Below, piece by piece: positions 63,228 through 64,000 of a DNA stretch of 64,000 nt. The DNA is from Ww85 sp963745765. Its GTDB lineage: Bacteria; Desulfobacterota; Desulfobulbia; Desulfobulbales; Desulfocapsaceae. Each line of letters begins with the position of its first letter. The stretch's first letter is position 1. A program made the position numbers and the translations under genes. Under the pieces are notes generated by a model, which saw only the letters and a program-made list of their open reading frames with translations, was not told where the DNA came from and did not search any database. Where the stretch lies: NCBI GenBank assembly GCA_963745765.1, contig CAVUYQ010000020.1:1-64000 (forward strand), read 5' to 3'.

Positions 63228-64000
63228 TCAAGCAGCATCGGATCTGCGCAATGCCTGCCTGATTACCCTGACGACATGCACGGCTTCCCGCCCCGCACCA
63301 TGCTCTATCTGGTGGCGGCAGGATACGCCGTCGGCGACGATAACGGTATCAGGCCCTTCTTTTCGCACCGCCGGGAATAAAGACAGCTCTCCCATCTGCA
63401 TCGAGGTTTCATAGGTTTGAGCGGCGTAGCCGAAGACACCGGCCATGCCGCAGCAGCCCGAATCTATCATCTCAACCGCAAGTCCCGGCACCATGCCAAG
63501 CACTTTTTCCACCGGGGCCAGCGCATTGAATGCCTTCTGGTGACAATGACCATGCACCAGTGCTTTCGGGCCGATCGGCCGGAGATCAAACGTCAGTTCC
63601 TCACGAACACAGAATTCCTCAAAGAGAAATGCCTGTGCGGCTACCATTTCCGCTTTCCCGCCGGGTAGCAGTGCCGGAATCTCATCCCTGAGACAGAGAA
63701 GACAGCTCGGTTCCAGCCCGACAATCGGTACACCGCGCCGGGCATACGGATAATAGGTTTCCAGCAGCCGCTCAGCCTCCCGGCGGGCCTCCCTGATCTT
63801 TCCGACGGTGAGGTAAGTGCGGCCGCAGCATACCGGCCTTCTGCCGCCGTTTACCGGCCGCGGGGCCAGCACCCGATAGCCGGCCGCAATCAGTATGTCG
63901 CGTGCATCTACGAGATTTTCTGATTCAAAATAGGTGTTAAAGGTATCGCCGAAGAGAATCACTTCTTTCCCGTCAACCGGTCCTGCCGCCTCTTCCGGAT
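63228..64000 (-). CDS. C-terminal part of FAD/Fe-S hydroxyacid dehydrogenase (CCG domain), cut by window end
   Basis: The frame is open to base 64000, so the gene begins outside. The visible 257 residues form one complete CCG domain and the previous domain's end: VILFGDTFNTYFESENLVDARDILIAAGYRVL, RRPVCCGRTYLTVGKIREAR, LEPSCLLCLRDEIPALLPG, ALVHGHCHQKAFNAL, DSGCCGMAGVFGY, ADGVSCRHQIEHGAG. This is the usual end of the large GlcD-GlcF-like fusion proteins (about 950-1,000 residues), a second such enzyme beside that at 48909. It would hold a non-cubane 4Fe-4S site. It is upstream of ilvD on the same strand with about 140 bases between. Confidence 0.85.
   Translation of the reverse strand, partial: PEEAAGPVDGKEVILFGDTFNTYFESENLVDARDILIAAGYRVLAPRPVNGGRRPVCCGRTYLTVGKIREARREAERLLETYYPYARRGVPIVGLEPSCLLCLRDEIPALLPGGKAEMVAAQAFLFEEFCVREELTFDLRPIGPKALVHGHCHQKAFNALAPVEKVLGMVPGLAVEMIDSGCCGMAGVFGYAAQTYETSMQMGELSLFPAVRKEGPDTVIVADGVSCRHQIEHGAGREAVHVVRVIRQALRRSDAA

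Noticed and set aside
1..64000. tRNA, rRNA, CRISPR, phage and replication-origin signals
   Set aside because: I looked for cloverleaf or rRNA-like stretches, regular spacer arrays, integrases and DnaA-box clusters and saw none that could be supported.

Overview
The window looks like chromosome of a strictly or facultatively anaerobic Gram-negative bacterium, most likely a Desulfobacterota (deltaproteobacterial, sulfate-reducer-like) lineage. The evidence is a full-length pyruvate:ferredoxin oxidoreductase, several FAD/4Fe-4S hydroxyacid dehydrogenases with CCG (heterodisulfide-reductase-like) domains, TRAP and TctABC carboxylate importers, an RND copper pump and a sigma-54 activator. This placement is inferred from gene content only; there is no rRNA or tRNA gene in the window.

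Layout. 0-4 kb: two insertion sequences (IS1634-type and IS110-type transposases) around a small AT-rich orphan gene. 4-8 kb (minus): a tight NosL / small membrane protein / ABC permease / ATPase / multipass membrane protein operon. 8-19.5 kb (minus): a copper module with a CusB-like adaptor, a YHS protein, a CusA-like RND pump, a small secreted protein and a large multicopper oxidase with C-terminal repeats; most of these genes are broken by many frameshifts. 19.5-28 kb: a second NosL on the plus strand, FKBP isomerase, a CdaA-YbbR fusion, a Lys-rich HTH protein, a penicillin-binding/beta-lactamase-like protein and a VanY-like carboxypeptidase, with many small dispersed repeats between genes.

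28-46 kb is the most coherent part. It holds a GntR/FadR regulator, PFOR, glycolate oxidase GlcF/GlcE/GlcD, a methyltransferase, a thiamine-binding-type protein, malyl-CoA lyase, malate-CoA ligase alpha and beta with an Fe-S protein between them, and divergently a TakP-like TRAP importer. Together these encode nearly all of an acetyl-CoA-dependent glyoxylate oxidation cycle: hydroxyacid uptake, glycolate to glyoxylate, condensation with acetyl-CoA to malyl-CoA, cleavage to malate with ATP formation, and, after a malic enzyme not found here, pyruvate to acetyl-CoA. Two palindromes of GntR type (TGGTNNNACCA) lie at the two divergent promoters of this cluster.

46-64 kb is a second carboxylate/hydroxyacid region: TauE/SafE permease, tartrate/D-malate-type dehydrogenase, a GlcD-GlcF fusion, serine-glyoxylate-type aminotransferase, a divergent stand-alone LeuC-like dehydratase, a zinc dehydrogenase, TctCBA, a PrpR-like sigma-54 activator, IlvD, and the 3' part of a second GlcD-GlcF-like protein cut by the window edge. 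A -24/-12 promoter with a perfect 21-bp inverted repeat about 180 bp upstream lies between the activator and tctC.

About thirty apparent frameshifts are scattered over mco, cusA, cusB, glcE, the thiamine-binding gene, dctQ, dctM, the 51-kb dehydrogenase, the aminotransferase, tctB and tctA, while many long genes are perfect. Since domains continue cleanly across each shift, unfinished sequence is at least as likely as real decay.
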